Part shown: positions 1 through 6,796 of the stretch, piece by piece
Layout: each line of letters begins with the position of its first letter
Position numbering within the stretch: the stretch's first letter is position 1
Source of the DNA: 188UL27-1 sp038526275
Lineage (GTDB): Bacteria > Pseudomonadota > Alphaproteobacteria > Rhodobacterales > Rhodobacteraceae
Reading direction: 5' to 3'
Length of the DNA stretch: 18,571 nt
Assembly: GCA_038526275.1 (NCBI GenBank)
Contig: JBCBGY010000082.1
Location: 1 to 18,571 of the forward strand
Translations under genes and position numbers: made by a program
The notes under the pieces: generated by a model
Database searches by the model: none
What the model saw: only the letters and a program-made list of their open reading frames with translations
What the model was told of the DNA's origin: nothing

Positions 1-251
1 GTGCAATTCTTCGCTGAACCATGCCCCGAAACTATCGTCTGCACGGATAACGTGACGCCTGACCCGCGATTATTGTCCACCGGTATAATAGTGCGGCCTG
101 TCAAGTGGCCGCTGGCCATCAATTCTTTGCCAAATCGATGCCGAATGCTGTGGTCAATTTGTCGGGTTATGGGGTACTTTAGGGATGCACGATAGGTCGA
201 CCTTTTCGACCTCAAAGACAGTGCACCAATCTCGCATCGATGGGAGAAATC
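1..251. other. Intergenic region upstream of the MBL hydrolase
   Basis: No convincing protein-coding gene is visible here. A GTG-initiated open frame over 1-195 gives a Cys/Pro/Arg-rich peptide with no family resemblance. A perfect TATAAT lies at 84-89, but no good -35 box sits at the right distance. A minus-strand ATG at 20-22 could be the start of a divergent gene leaving the window at the left edge, but only seven codons are visible. The inverted repeat at 194-212 is listed separately. Confidence 0.5.
194..212. promoter_or_regulatory. Perfect inverted repeat, candidate operator of the MBL gene
   Basis: The arms AGGTCGA (194-200) and TCGACCT (206-212) are perfect inverted repeats separated by 5 nt. 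The site lies 39 nt before the chosen ATG of the hydrolase at 252. Its size and placement suit binding by a dimeric regulator, for example of the TetR, MarR or ArsR type, but no regulator gene is visible in the window. A short RNA hairpin is the alternative reading. Confidence 0.35.
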
Positions 252-1238
252 ATGCCATCACATAAATCCCGGGGCTTCGGGGCCCTGAGCCGTCGCAACC
301 TCTTGCTCGCGGCGCCCGCTGTTCTGCTTGGCGCACATGTGCCGCTTCGACTAGACGCTGACAGCCATGCGGCTGCGCCAGCACAGATGCCAAGTGTGAT
401 CCAGCGCACAGTAGGCGACATCAAAGTCACGGCACTGTCCGACGGGTTCTTCGCCCTAGAGCACGAAGTGATGCAAGGCATTGAAAAGCCTGACTTCGAC
501 GCCATGCTCACTGCGGCGTACAAGGATCCGGAACGCAACTTGACCGCCGTCAATGCTTACCTTGTCGAGGCCGGGGATGTTCGGGCCCTGATCGATGTTG
601 GAACGGGCTCTGCCTTTGGCCCCACTTTGGGTCAGTTGCCGGCCAACCTGGCGAGTGTTGGGATTGAACCGGCGGACGTGACCCATATCCTGGCAACGCA
701 TCTGCATCCCGACCATATCGGCGGTGTGGTTGGGGATTCCGCTTTGGTTTTGCCGAATGCCGAACTGGTTGCCGCGCAGGCCGACCACGACTTCTTCACC
801 AGTTCAGCCATCAAGGCGCAAGCGCCGGAGCAATTCCAGCCATTCTTTGATTTGGCTACGGGTGCGGTGGGGCTGTTCAAAGATCGGTTCAGGTTGATCG
901 ACGGCGAACAGAGCGTGGCGCCAGGAATCACCGCCCTGCCCATGCCAGGTCACACGCCGGGCCATACCGGCTTCATGATCTCGTCCGGTAGCGAAAGCCT
1001 GCTGATCTGGGGAGATATCGTGCATGTTCCCGCGGTGCAGTTCGCCCGCCCGGATGTGGCAATCGCCTTCGACACAGATGTGGAGCTTGCGCGCGCCAGC
1101 CGAGCAGAAGTGTTGGACATGGCCGCGACCGACAAGGTGATGATCGCCGGAATGCATATGCCCTTCCCTGGTTTTGGCTATGTCGAAACCGCCGCTTCGG
1201 GCTACCGTTTCGTCCCGGCCCCGTGGGATTATTTCTAA
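252..1238 (+). CDS. Tat-exported MBL-fold metallo-hydrolase
   Basis: The 328-residue protein has the zinc-binding motif of the metallo-beta-lactamase fold: THLHPDH around residues 149-155 (H150, H152, D154, H155), GHTPGH near 233-238, the bridging Asp in GDI at 255, and a late His at 302. This points to a dinuclear-metal hydrolase, of the broad group that includes lactonases and other ester or thioester hydrolases; the substrate cannot be read from sequence. The N-terminus has a twin-arginine motif (SRRNLLLAA, Arg14-Arg15), a hydrophobic stretch and an Ala-rich cleavage region near 40-45, so a folded, metal-loaded protein is probably exported to the periplasm. I chose the ATG at 252 over the one at 240 because GGGAG at 242-246 is well spaced for 252. 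The gene stands alone, with tmRNA downstream. Confidence 0.87.
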   Translation: MPSHKSRGFGALSRRNLLLAAPAVLLGAHVPLRLDADSHAAAPAQMPSVIQRTVGDIKVTALSDGFFALEHEVMQGIEKPDFDAMLTAAYKDPERNLTAVNAYLVEAGDVRALIDVGTGSAFGPTLGQLPANLASVGIEPADVTHILATHLHPDHIGGVVGDSALVLPNAELVAAQADHDFFTSSAIKAQAPEQFQPFFDLATGAVGLFKDRFRLIDGEQSVAPGITALPMPGHTPGHTGFMISSGSESLLIWGDIVHVPAVQFARPDVAIAFDTDVELARASRAEVLDMAATDKVMIAGMHMPFPGFGYVETAASGYRFVPAPWDYF

Positions 1239-1240
1239 CA

Positions 1241-1265
1241 GGGGACATAACGCGCTTCAGTCCCC
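1241..1265 (+). terminator. Possible 3'-end hairpin after the MBL gene
   Basis: GGGGAC (1241-1246) can pair with GTCCCC (1260-1265) directly after the TAA stop at 1236-1238. The loop is 13 nt and no T run follows, so it is a weak intrinsic terminator at best. It may instead stabilise the mRNA 3' end. Confidence 0.3.
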
Positions 1266-1278
1266 GGGGCCCTGGCTA

Positions 1279-1307
1279 TTGAAGTTTTAACGGCTGCTGA
1301 TTATCAT
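1279..1307 (+). promoter_or_regulatory. Sigma-70-type promoter of the tmRNA gene
   Basis: A -35 box TTGAAG (1279-1284) and a -10 box TATCAT (1302-1307) are separated by exactly 17 nt. The predicted start near 1314 coincides with a GTCC-TTCG-GGAC hairpin (1314-1325), a sensible 5' end for the tmRNA precursor. Confidence 0.6.
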
Positions 1308-1313
1308 CAGTGT

Positions 1314-1620
1314 GTCCTTCGGGACTATGGCGATAAACGCGCTCGTAATAAGCGGCTCGGACCCGGGGGCGGTACCCGGCGGCTCCACCAAACTCCCTCA
1401 TTGGCGGGATCATGGGGCCGAAATAGGATCGACGGACGTCTAAAGGGGTTAGCTTTCGCTCGGCAGGACGCCACCGTTACCGGCTCAAGCTTTATAGTTG
1501 CCAATGACAACAAAGCTCCGGTTGCACTCGCCGCTTAAGCGGTGCGTAAGACCAAATCTTAAGCCCTAGCCTCTAGCAAGGTTAGGCGGGGTTCGCAGGC
1601 ACCTGGCAACAGAAGCCTGC
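1314..1620 (+). ncRNA. ssrA: tmRNA, circularly permuted two-piece alphaproteobacterial form
   Basis: tmRNA rescues stalled ribosomes: it is charged with alanine, replaces the broken mRNA, and adds a degradation tag. The gene is permuted. The acceptor piece comes first and ends in CGGCTCC-A-CCA (1380-1390). A short spacer to be removed follows (about 1391-1413), then the coding piece begins GGGGCCG (1414-1420). These two segments pair over 7 bp with a G-U at the third pair, the alanyl-tRNA synthetase identity element. The T-arm is CCGGG/CCCGG (1363-1367, 1375-1379), with an unusual 7-nt loop GGCGGTA. The tag frame runs from the resume codon GCC at 1500 to TAA at 1536-1538 and encodes ANDNKAPVALAA, preceded by the typical TAGTT. 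A hairpin with arms GCAGGC and GCCTGC (1595-1620) may close the RNA. Both outer ends are estimates. The identification is secure; the permuted order is known for this class. Confidence 0.93.
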
Positions 1621-1682
1621 ATTGTTAACCCACGATTTGGCTAGATCATGTATCCCAGTTCGCAAACGATTTGGGGCCGGGT

Positions 1683-2117
1683 ATGTCTGACGCACAGCTT
1701 ATCATTGATATCTACAAACGGGTCCTGATTGAGGAGAACATAGCGTACATCTCCGAAGCGTTTGCCGAGGATATCGTGGTGCACGACTTTTATTCTGGTG
1801 CGACGACGGGCGCGAAAGAGATGATTGTGCTGGCGCAGGCCTTGATGGCCCAAATCATCTACGACGATATCCAGCTTGTCCGCGGCATCCAAACGGGCGA
1901 CTGGTGCGCAGTTGTGGTGCGGGTCTTGGGTCGAGGTCGCACATCAGACCGCCCCGTGGATGTTTTGGGCACGGTAACTGTACGGCTTCAAGGCAGCCAA
2001 ATATGCGAAGCCTATCACCATCTGGACATTGTCAGCATGTTTGAGCAACTCGGTCTGTTGCCCGAAGATACTACCGTGCAGTGTCTGGCGGGCTATCGGT
2101 TGGAGGTGGCAGACTAG
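1683..2117 (+). CDS. SnoaL/NTF2-like domain protein
   Basis: This 144-residue protein has the size and pattern of the NTF2-like alpha+beta cone fold (SnoaL-type). A first helix (SDAQLIIDIYKRVLIEEN) leads into a segment with HDFYSGATTGAKEM, where members of the fold place pocket residues, followed by alternating strands and a late EAYHHLDIVSMFEQLGLLP segment typical of SnoaL-like proteins. Members may be small cyclases, isomerases or non-catalytic binding proteins; the ligand is not inferable. The start was set at ATG 1683, with GGGG (1673-1676) upstream; a TTG at 1671 in the same frame is less likely. It follows the tmRNA gene by about 60 nt and precedes the DUF1203 gene by 109 nt, so joint transcription is possible but not shown. 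Confidence 0.75.
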   Translation: MSDAQLIIDIYKRVLIEENIAYISEAFAEDIVVHDFYSGATTGAKEMIVLAQALMAQIIYDDIQLVRGIQTGDWCAVVVRVLGRGRTSDRPVDVLGTVTVRLQGSQICEAYHHLDIVSMFEQLGLLPEDTTVQCLAGYRLEVAD

Positions 2118-2188
2118 GCCCGCTGGCAAGCCTACCTGGCCAAGCAAAAGCGCAGGTTCCGGGTCGATTGGTCCGGCTCAAAAATCCA

Positions 2189-2221
2189 GTCTCTCACTGT
2201 ATCATCTTGCAACAGAGAGAC
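2189..2221 (+). promoter_or_regulatory. Hairpin that would mask the DUF1203 ribosome binding site
   Basis: GTCTCTC (2189-2195) and GAGAGAC (2215-2221) form a perfect 7-bp inverted repeat with a 19-nt loop. The downstream arm holds the only plausible Shine-Dalgarno sequence (GAGAG) for the ATG at 2227. If the hairpin forms in the mRNA, translation initiation would be limited. The long loop makes it only moderately stable. Confidence 0.35.
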
Positions 2222-2226
2222 CGCAT

Positions 2227-2694
2227 ATGACCTTTCAAATTCACGCTTTACCGGTAGAAGCGTTTGAGGATTTGTTCTCGTTATCGGACGCCGAACTGAG
2301 CACCCGCAACATTCATCGGGTTCATGTCGATAAGAAACCAGGAGCCCCCTGTCGCGTCAGCCTCGCAGATGCGGATGTCGGCGAAACGGTTCTGCTACTG
2401 AACTTTCAGCATCAACCGGCGGACAGCCCGTATCAGTCCAGCCATGCCATTTATGTCCGCGAAGGTGCGGTCGCCGCCGAACCTGCAAAAGATGACGTGC
2501 CAGAAATGATTCGCTCCCGGCTGATCTCAATGCGGATCTTCGACGCTGACGACATGATTGTCGCGGCAGATGTGATAGAGGGAGCCGCCTTGGCAGAGGC
2601 GCTTGAGACCGCGTTCAAAGATGACCGCGCCGCCTATGGTCATCTACACTTTGCGCAGCGGGGGTGTTTCGCAGCCAAAGTGACCCGCGCTTAG
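2227..2694 (+). CDS. DUF1203 family protein
   Basis: The 155-residue product matches the DUF1203 pattern as I know it: a conserved core with PGAPCRVSL (38-46), GETVLLLNFQHQP (52-64), SPYQSSHAIYVRE (67-79), and a C-terminal YGHLHFAQRGCFAAKV (137-152). The function of the family is unknown. The repeated His (H62, H73, H139, H141) and Cys (C42, C147) residues suggest metal or ligand binding, but that is speculation. No signal peptide or membrane segment is seen, so it is probably cytoplasmic. The ATG at 2227 was chosen because it has a GAGAG ribosome binding site and begins the conserved region; the same frame is open further upstream, but that part overlaps the SnoaL gene and has no conserved features. 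A strong hairpin follows the stop. Confidence 0.82.
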   Translation: MTFQIHALPVEAFEDLFSLSDAELSTRNIHRVHVDKKPGAPCRVSLADADVGETVLLLNFQHQPADSPYQSSHAIYVREGAVAAEPAKDDVPEMIRSRLISMRIFDADDMIVAADVIEGAALAEALETAFKDDRAAYGHLHFAQRGCFAAKVTRA

Positions 2695-2713
2695 TCAAGA
2701 TTGACAAGAGTGC

Positions 2714-2742
2714 CCCCGCTGCTGCACAGAGACGCAGCGGGG
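2714..2742 (+). terminator. 9-bp GC-rich hairpin between DUF1203 and the chromate genes
   Basis: CCCCGCTGC (2714-2722) pairs perfectly with GCAGCGGGG (2734-2742) across an 11-nt loop, 20 nt after the DUF1203 stop. No T tract follows, so it is not a classic intrinsic terminator. It could be a 3'-end stabiliser or an attenuating structure in the leader of the chromate genes. Confidence 0.4.
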
Positions 2743-2807
2743 TCCAAGCGAACACCCCGGAGGCGGTCGCCCAAGTTTCGCATCCCATTGCTATGAAGGG
2801 ATGCCAG

Positions 2808-3500
2808 ATGACCGCAACAGTTTCACCTTTTGCCCTGTTCGAGCGCCTGGGTCGCGCCGACGCGCCCACGATTTACGATGTCTGTTTGGACGACGATTAT
2901 GCGGATTGCCCAAAGCTGATCCCAACGGCCCGGCGCTGGCCGCATGGCGACATCTTGGCCGCACCAAGCATTACGGGCAGCGTTGTCATTGTGTGCCAAA
3001 AGGGCAAAAAACTCAGCCATGGGGCTGCGGCGTTGCTGCGCCACAAGGGTGTTGCCGCCAGCGTTCTGGAGGGTGGAAACCAGGGATGGGACGCAGCGGG
3101 GTTGCCGCGCATTCCTTGGGGACTGGACAAGCGCCCAGCCGCCTGGGTCACGACCTCCGGGGGTGGGATTGATACTCTGGCCGCGGCCTGGCTGATCCGA
3201 CGTTTCGCCGACCCGGAAGCGCCCCTCATGGCGGTTCCGGCATCCGAACTTTCGGCAGTGGCAGAAATGTTTCAGGCACACCCTTTCGGACCACTGCATG
3301 GCGGCTTCGCGGCACTTTCCAAAGCGCTGAATTTGGAATGGCCTGCCTTGGCCCACCTGCAGGCCGCCTTAACAGCAACCCCGTGGCTTGAACTGGAAGC
3401 AGAGCGGGCATTTTCCACCAATCGGTTGGCTGCCACAATTCCGTTGCTTGATTGCGCCTATGAATGGGCCGCCGCCCAGCCCAAAGGAGACATGGCGTGA
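2808..3500 (+). CDS. Rhodanese-like plus ChrB-C-like chromate resistance protein
   Basis: The protein has 230 residues and two parts. Residues 1-95 look like a rhodanese domain, with a candidate catalytic Cys63 in CQKGKK and a following VLEGGNQGW. Residues about 110-225 resemble the C-terminal domain of ChrB and related chromate-resistance proteins, with AWVTT and IDTLAAAWLIRRFADPEA (121-138). The combination suggests a cytoplasmic sulfurtransferase-like or redox partner acting with the chromate transporter; a regulatory role as described for ChrB is an alternative, though the N-terminal half of full-length ChrB is absent. The start at ATG 2808 has AAGGG (2796-2800) upstream; an in-frame ATG at 2793 is less well placed. 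Its TGA overlaps the GTG start of chrA by 4 nt, a strong sign of translational coupling. Confidence 0.75.
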   Translation: MTATVSPFALFERLGRADAPTIYDVCLDDDYADCPKLIPTARRWPHGDILAAPSITGSVVIVCQKGKKLSHGAAALLRHKGVAASVLEGGNQGWDAAGLPRIPWGLDKRPAAWVTTSGGGIDTLAAAWLIRRFADPEAPLMAVPASELSAVAEMFQAHPFGPLHGGFAALSKALNLEWPALAHLQAALTATPWLELEAERAFSTNRLAATIPLLDCAYEWAAAQPKGDMA

Positions 3501-4762
3501 CTGATCAAAGCAAATCGCTCGCTGACATCACGCGGGTCTTCGGGCGCATCGGCCTTTTGTCCTTCGGCGGGCCCGCCGCGCAGATGGCATTGATGCACAA
3601 AGAGTTGGTCGATGACCGCGATTGGCTGACAGAGCGGCAATATCTGAGCGCGCTCAGCTTTTGCATGTTGCTCCCGGGGCCAGAGGCGATGCAGCTGGCC
3701 ACCTATGCCGGCTGGCGGTTGCGCGGCCTGGCTGGAGGCCTGATTGCCGGTGGATTGTTTGTATTGCCCGGTGCGATTGTCATTTTGACATTGGCCCTGA
3801 TCTACGCGGCCTATGGCAGCCTGCCGCTGGTTCAGGCCCTTTTTCTGGGGGTGAAGGCCGCCGTTCTGATCATCGTGTTTCAGGCCCTGGCAAAGGTGGC
3901 CGGAAAGGCACTGGGCGCCGCATGGGCCTGGCTTGTCGCGATCCTGGCGTTTCTGGCACTTTTTGTCTTTGCCTTGCCCTTTCCCCTTATCATCATCCTA
4001 TCTGCCGTAGCGGGTGCCTTGGTTGCGTCGGCCGAGGCACAGGAAGAGGTCGCCATCCCAAAGGTTTCGACCGCACAAACCGCTCGTATCATCATCATTG
4101 GCAGTGCGATCTGGGCCGCGCCCATTGCTGTGGCAGCCCTGTTTCAGGCGGAACTTCTGACGGATATCGGCATTTTCTTTTCGAAGCTTGCGGTGGTCAC
4201 ATTCGGCGGGGCCTATGCTGTGCTGACCTACATGACACAAGAAGTCGTTCGCGATTTCGGTTGGCTGACCACCGCGCAAATGATGGACGGGCTGGGCCTT
4301 GCAGAAACCACGCCGGGCCCTCTGATCCTGGTCACGCAGTTCGTGGGCACCTTGGCAGCCTATGCCGAAGGCGGCTGGGCTTTGGCCTTTGCTGGCGCGG
4401 CCCTGACGCTGTGGGTCACCTTCGTCCCGTGCTTTATCTGGATCTTCGCCGGCGCGCCGTATCTGGAATGGATCACCAACCAACCGCGGCTCAGAGGCGC
4501 ACTGGATGGCATCACCGCAGCGGTGGTGGGTGTGATCGCGAACCTTTCATTATGGTTCGCCATCCACGTCTTCTTTGAAGATGTCGGCCAATGGTCCGCC
4601 GGGCCGATCAACGTAATTTTGCCAAATCCGGGCTCGATCAACCTGACCGCAGCGGCCTTGGGCGTGCTTGCCTGGCTGCTGCTCATCCGATTGAAGCTAA
4701 GCTTGCCACTTGCGCTCGCAACGACTTCGGTTACAGGCGCTTTGGTCCTATGGATGATCTAG
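3497..4762 (+). CDS. chrA: Chromate transporter, long (two-domain) form
   Basis: The 421-residue membrane protein contains two homologous halves, as in bidomain CHR-family transporters that expel chromate using the membrane potential. Half one has LLSFGGPAAQMALMHKEL (20-37), then DRDWLTERQYLSAL and LLPGPEAMQLATYAGWRLRG (58-77). Half two has VVTFGGAYAVLTYM (233-246), GWLTTAQMMDGLGLAETTPGP (255-275) and LVTQFVG. About ten to twelve hydrophobic segments are visible, and the length is typical for the family. The start is GTG at 3497, with AGGAG at 3485-3489; the initiation codon overlaps the stop of the rhodanese/ChrB-like gene. Family members are annotated mainly from chromate resistance; sulfate or another oxyanion is a possible alternative substrate. 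Confidence 0.93.
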   Translation: MTDQSKSLADITRVFGRIGLLSFGGPAAQMALMHKELVDDRDWLTERQYLSALSFCMLLPGPEAMQLATYAGWRLRGLAGGLIAGGLFVLPGAIVILTLALIYAAYGSLPLVQALFLGVKAAVLIIVFQALAKVAGKALGAAWAWLVAILAFLALFVFALPFPLIIILSAVAGALVASAEAQEEVAIPKVSTAQTARIIIIGSAIWAAPIAVAALFQAELLTDIGIFFSKLAVVTFGGAYAVLTYMTQEVVRDFGWLTTAQMMDGLGLAETTPGPLILVTQFVGTLAAYAEGGWALAFAGAALTLWVTFVPCFIWIFAGAPYLEWITNQPRLRGALDGITAAVVGVIANLSLWFAIHVFFEDVGQWSAGPINVILPNPGSINLTAAALGVLAWLLLIRLKLSLPLALATTSVTGALVLWMI

Positions 4763-4764
4763 GA

Positions 4765-4792
4765 CCGGCTGATTTTTGTTTTCTCCAGCCGG
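4765..4792 (+). terminator. Inverted repeat just after chrA
   Basis: CCGGCTG (4765-4771) and CAGCCGG (4786-4792) pair perfectly, starting 2 nt after the chrA stop. The 14-nt loop is T-rich and the T run is inside the loop rather than after the stem, so termination efficiency is doubtful. Confidence 0.35.
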
Positions 4793-4855
4793 GGGGCTAT
4801 CATTGTCTGGCCAAAAGCGTATGGTCGTCGCACGTAGACGGGGCTGAACTTCGTA

Positions 4856-5335
4856 ATGGTAGAAACCATTCGATATGGACAATTGATGCACCGCGCCATG
4901 CGTGGGCTCATTCAGAATGTCCTGACAATCGTTGAGCAAAATGGCACGCTGCCCGGCGGGCACCATTTTTTCGTGACGTTCGAGACCGTTCACCCTGATG
5001 TGAAACTGGCAGGTTGGTTGCGCGACCGATATCCCAAGGAAATGACCGTCGTCATTCAGCATTGGTTCAAGGATCTGGAAGTTGATGATGACGGCTTCTC
5101 GATCACGTTGAATTTCGGGGATATTCCAGAGGCGCTTTACATACCCTACGACGCGATTCAGACTTTCGTCGATCCTTCCGTGGAATTCGGGCTGCGGTTC
5201 GAAAGCCAAGAAGATGAGGATGAAGGCGACGATCGCGACGAAGAGGATGAGGCGCCCATGGTCGAAGAGGCCGAAGAGCAAGACACCCATGAAGGCGACG
5301 CCGAGATTGTGAGCCTCGACAGTTTCCGGAAGTAG
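4856..5335 (+). CDS. sspB: SspB-family ClpXP adaptor
   Basis: SspB binds ssrA-tagged proteins and hands them to the ClpXP protease in the cytoplasm. The 159-residue product has the alphaproteobacterial SspB pattern: an N-terminal helix IRYGQLMHRAMRGLIQNVL (5-23), then LPGGHHFFVTFETVHPDVKL (32-51), YPKEMTVVIQHWFKDLEV (59-76) and FSITLNFGDIPEALYIPYDAI (81-101). Residues 117-149 are a very acidic, probably disordered linker, and the last residues (IVSLDSFRK) are the expected place of the short ClpX-docking tail. The ATG at 4856 puts the first helix at the N-terminus; the next in-frame Met would cut into that helix. The gene lies between chrA and fumC on the same strand. The tmRNA whose tag it should recognise is 3.3 kb upstream. 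Confidence 0.93.
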   Translation: MVETIRYGQLMHRAMRGLIQNVLTIVEQNGTLPGGHHFFVTFETVHPDVKLAGWLRDRYPKEMTVVIQHWFKDLEVDDDGFSITLNFGDIPEALYIPYDAIQTFVDPSVEFGLRFESQEDEDEGDDRDEEDEAPMVEEAEEQDTHEGDAEIVSLDSFRK

Positions 5336-5401
5336 CGTAGGACGGTTGCTGCGGTGCGGGGAGCCCGATACATGGGATCCGACGCAGATCCGGAGGAAGT
5401 T

Positions 5402-6796
5402 ATGTCGCAACCCACCCGCACAGAGACCGACAGCTTTGGCCCGCTCGACGTGCCCGCTGACAAATACTGGGGCGCCCAGACCCAACGGTCGATCCTGAAC
5501 TTCCCCATCGGGTGGGAAAAGCAGCCCACTGCCGTTGTGCGGGCGCTGGGTGTGATCAAGCAGGCCTGCGCGAAAGCAAATACCGAGTCCGGGAAATTGC
5601 CGCAGGAGATTGGCGAGGCCATCCAGTCTGCCGCGTCTGAGGTCGTTGCGGGCGATTTGGACGATAACTTTCCATTGGTCGTGTGGCAGACCGGGTCCGG
5701 CACACAGTCCAACATGAATGCAAACGAAGTGATCGCCAACCGCGCCATTGAGATCCTGGGCGGAACGATCGGATCGAAAACGCCGGTTCACCCGAACGAT
5801 CACTGCAATATGGGACAATCTTCGAACGATACGTTCCCGACCGCCATGCATATCGCAACCGCAACCATGGCCCATGATGTGACGCTGCCCGGCCTCGCCA
5901 AGCTCCATGCCGCACTTGAGGTGAAGGTCAAGGAGTTCGACGGGATCATCAAGATCGGGCGCACCCACACCCAGGATGCGACACCGCTGACACTCAGCCA
6001 GGAATTTTCCGGCTACACCCACCAGGTGGCCATGGGGATTGCGAGGGTTCGGCAGGCGCTTGGACGCATCTATGAACTGGCCCAAGGCGGCACAGCCGTA
6101 GGGACCGGGTTGAATACATCACCCGGTTGGGCCGATGAGGTCGCCAAAAACATGGCCGAAATCACGGGCCTGCCCTTTGTCACGGCACCCAATAAGTTCG
6201 AAGCCTTGGCGGCGCATGACGCCATGGTGGAAATGTCGGGTGCGCTGAAAACGGTTGCCGCAAGCCTCTTCAAGATTGCAAACGATATCCGGCTTTTGGG
6301 GTCTGGCCCCCGCTGTGGCTTGGGCGAATTGATCCTGCCCGAGAATGAACCGGGCAGTTCGATCATGCCCGGCAAGGTCAACCCGACCCAGTGTGAAGCA
6401 CTGACCCAGGTTTGCGCACATGTCATGGGCAACGACGCGGCAGTGGGTTTTGCCGGCAGCCAGGGGCATTTTGAACTGAATGTCTACAAACCCATGATGG
6501 CCTACAATGTTCTGCAATCCATGCAGCTGTTGGGCGATGCGGCAGTGGCCTTTACCGACAATTGTATCGCAGGTCTGAAAGCGGACGCGACGCGGATCGA
6601 CAAGCTGATGCGTGAAAGTCTGATGCTGGTGACAGCGCTGGCACCCACGATCGGCTATGACAACGCCACCACCGTCGCCAAGACCGCACACAAGAACGGG
6701 ACAACCCTGCGCGAAGAGGCCATAAATCTGGGATTCGTCGACGAATCAACGTTTGATGAAGTCGTTCGGCCCGAAAAAATGGTCGGACCGAAGTGA
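5402..6796 (+). CDS. fumC: Class II fumarate hydratase
   Basis: FumC interconverts fumarate and malate in the citric acid cycle. At 464 residues it has the usual length. The superfamily signature GSSIMPGKVNP is at 318-328, and the flexible loop around Ser319-Ser320 carries the catalytic serine of the family. TGSGTQSNMNANEV (97-110), GQSSNDTFPTAMH (138-150) and GRTHTQDATP (186-195, with the His189 expected in the active site) are all intact. The ATG at 5402 was chosen because GGAGGAA (5392-5398) is ideally spaced and the protein then begins with the usual short lead into DSFGPLDVPADKYWGAQTQRS. The stop overlaps the next gene (GTGA, 6793-6796). Aspartase and argininosuccinate lyase share the fold but are poorer matches. 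Confidence 0.98.
   Translation: MSQPTRTETDSFGPLDVPADKYWGAQTQRSILNFPIGWEKQPTAVVRALGVIKQACAKANTESGKLPQEIGEAIQSAASEVVAGDLDDNFPLVVWQTGSGTQSNMNANEVIANRAIEILGGTIGSKTPVHPNDHCNMGQSSNDTFPTAMHIATATMAHDVTLPGLAKLHAALEVKVKEFDGIIKIGRTHTQDATPLTLSQEFSGYTHQVAMGIARVRQALGRIYELAQGGTAVGTGLNTSPGWADEVAKNMAEITGLPFVTAPNKFEALAAHDAMVEMSGALKTVAASLFKIANDIRLLGSGPRCGLGELILPENEPGSSIMPGKVNPTQCEALTQVCAHVMGNDAAVGFAGSQGHFELNVYKPMMAYNVLQSMQLLGDAAVAFTDNCIAGLKADATRIDKLMRESLMLVTALAPTIGYDNATTVAKTAHKNGTTLREEAINLGFVDESTFDEVVRPEKMVGPK

Noticed and set aside
1..22. Minus-strand ATG at 20-22 that could start a divergent gene
   Set aside because: Only about seven codons are inside the window and the upstream GGGG is weak evidence, so it cannot be supported.
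1..195. GTG-started open frame of 64 codons at the left edge
   Set aside because: Composition is unlike a bacterial protein of this genome, there is no ribosome binding site to see, and no family is recognised.
1325..1513. Minus-strand open frame opposite the gap after the MBL gene
   Set aside because: It lies antisense to the tmRNA gene and has no protein-like features.
4748..6085. Long minus-strand open frame (445 codons) opposite sspB and fumC
   Set aside because: It spans two well-recognised genes on the other strand; its translation is His/Arg/Gly-rich without family motifs, as expected for an antisense frame in GC-rich DNA.
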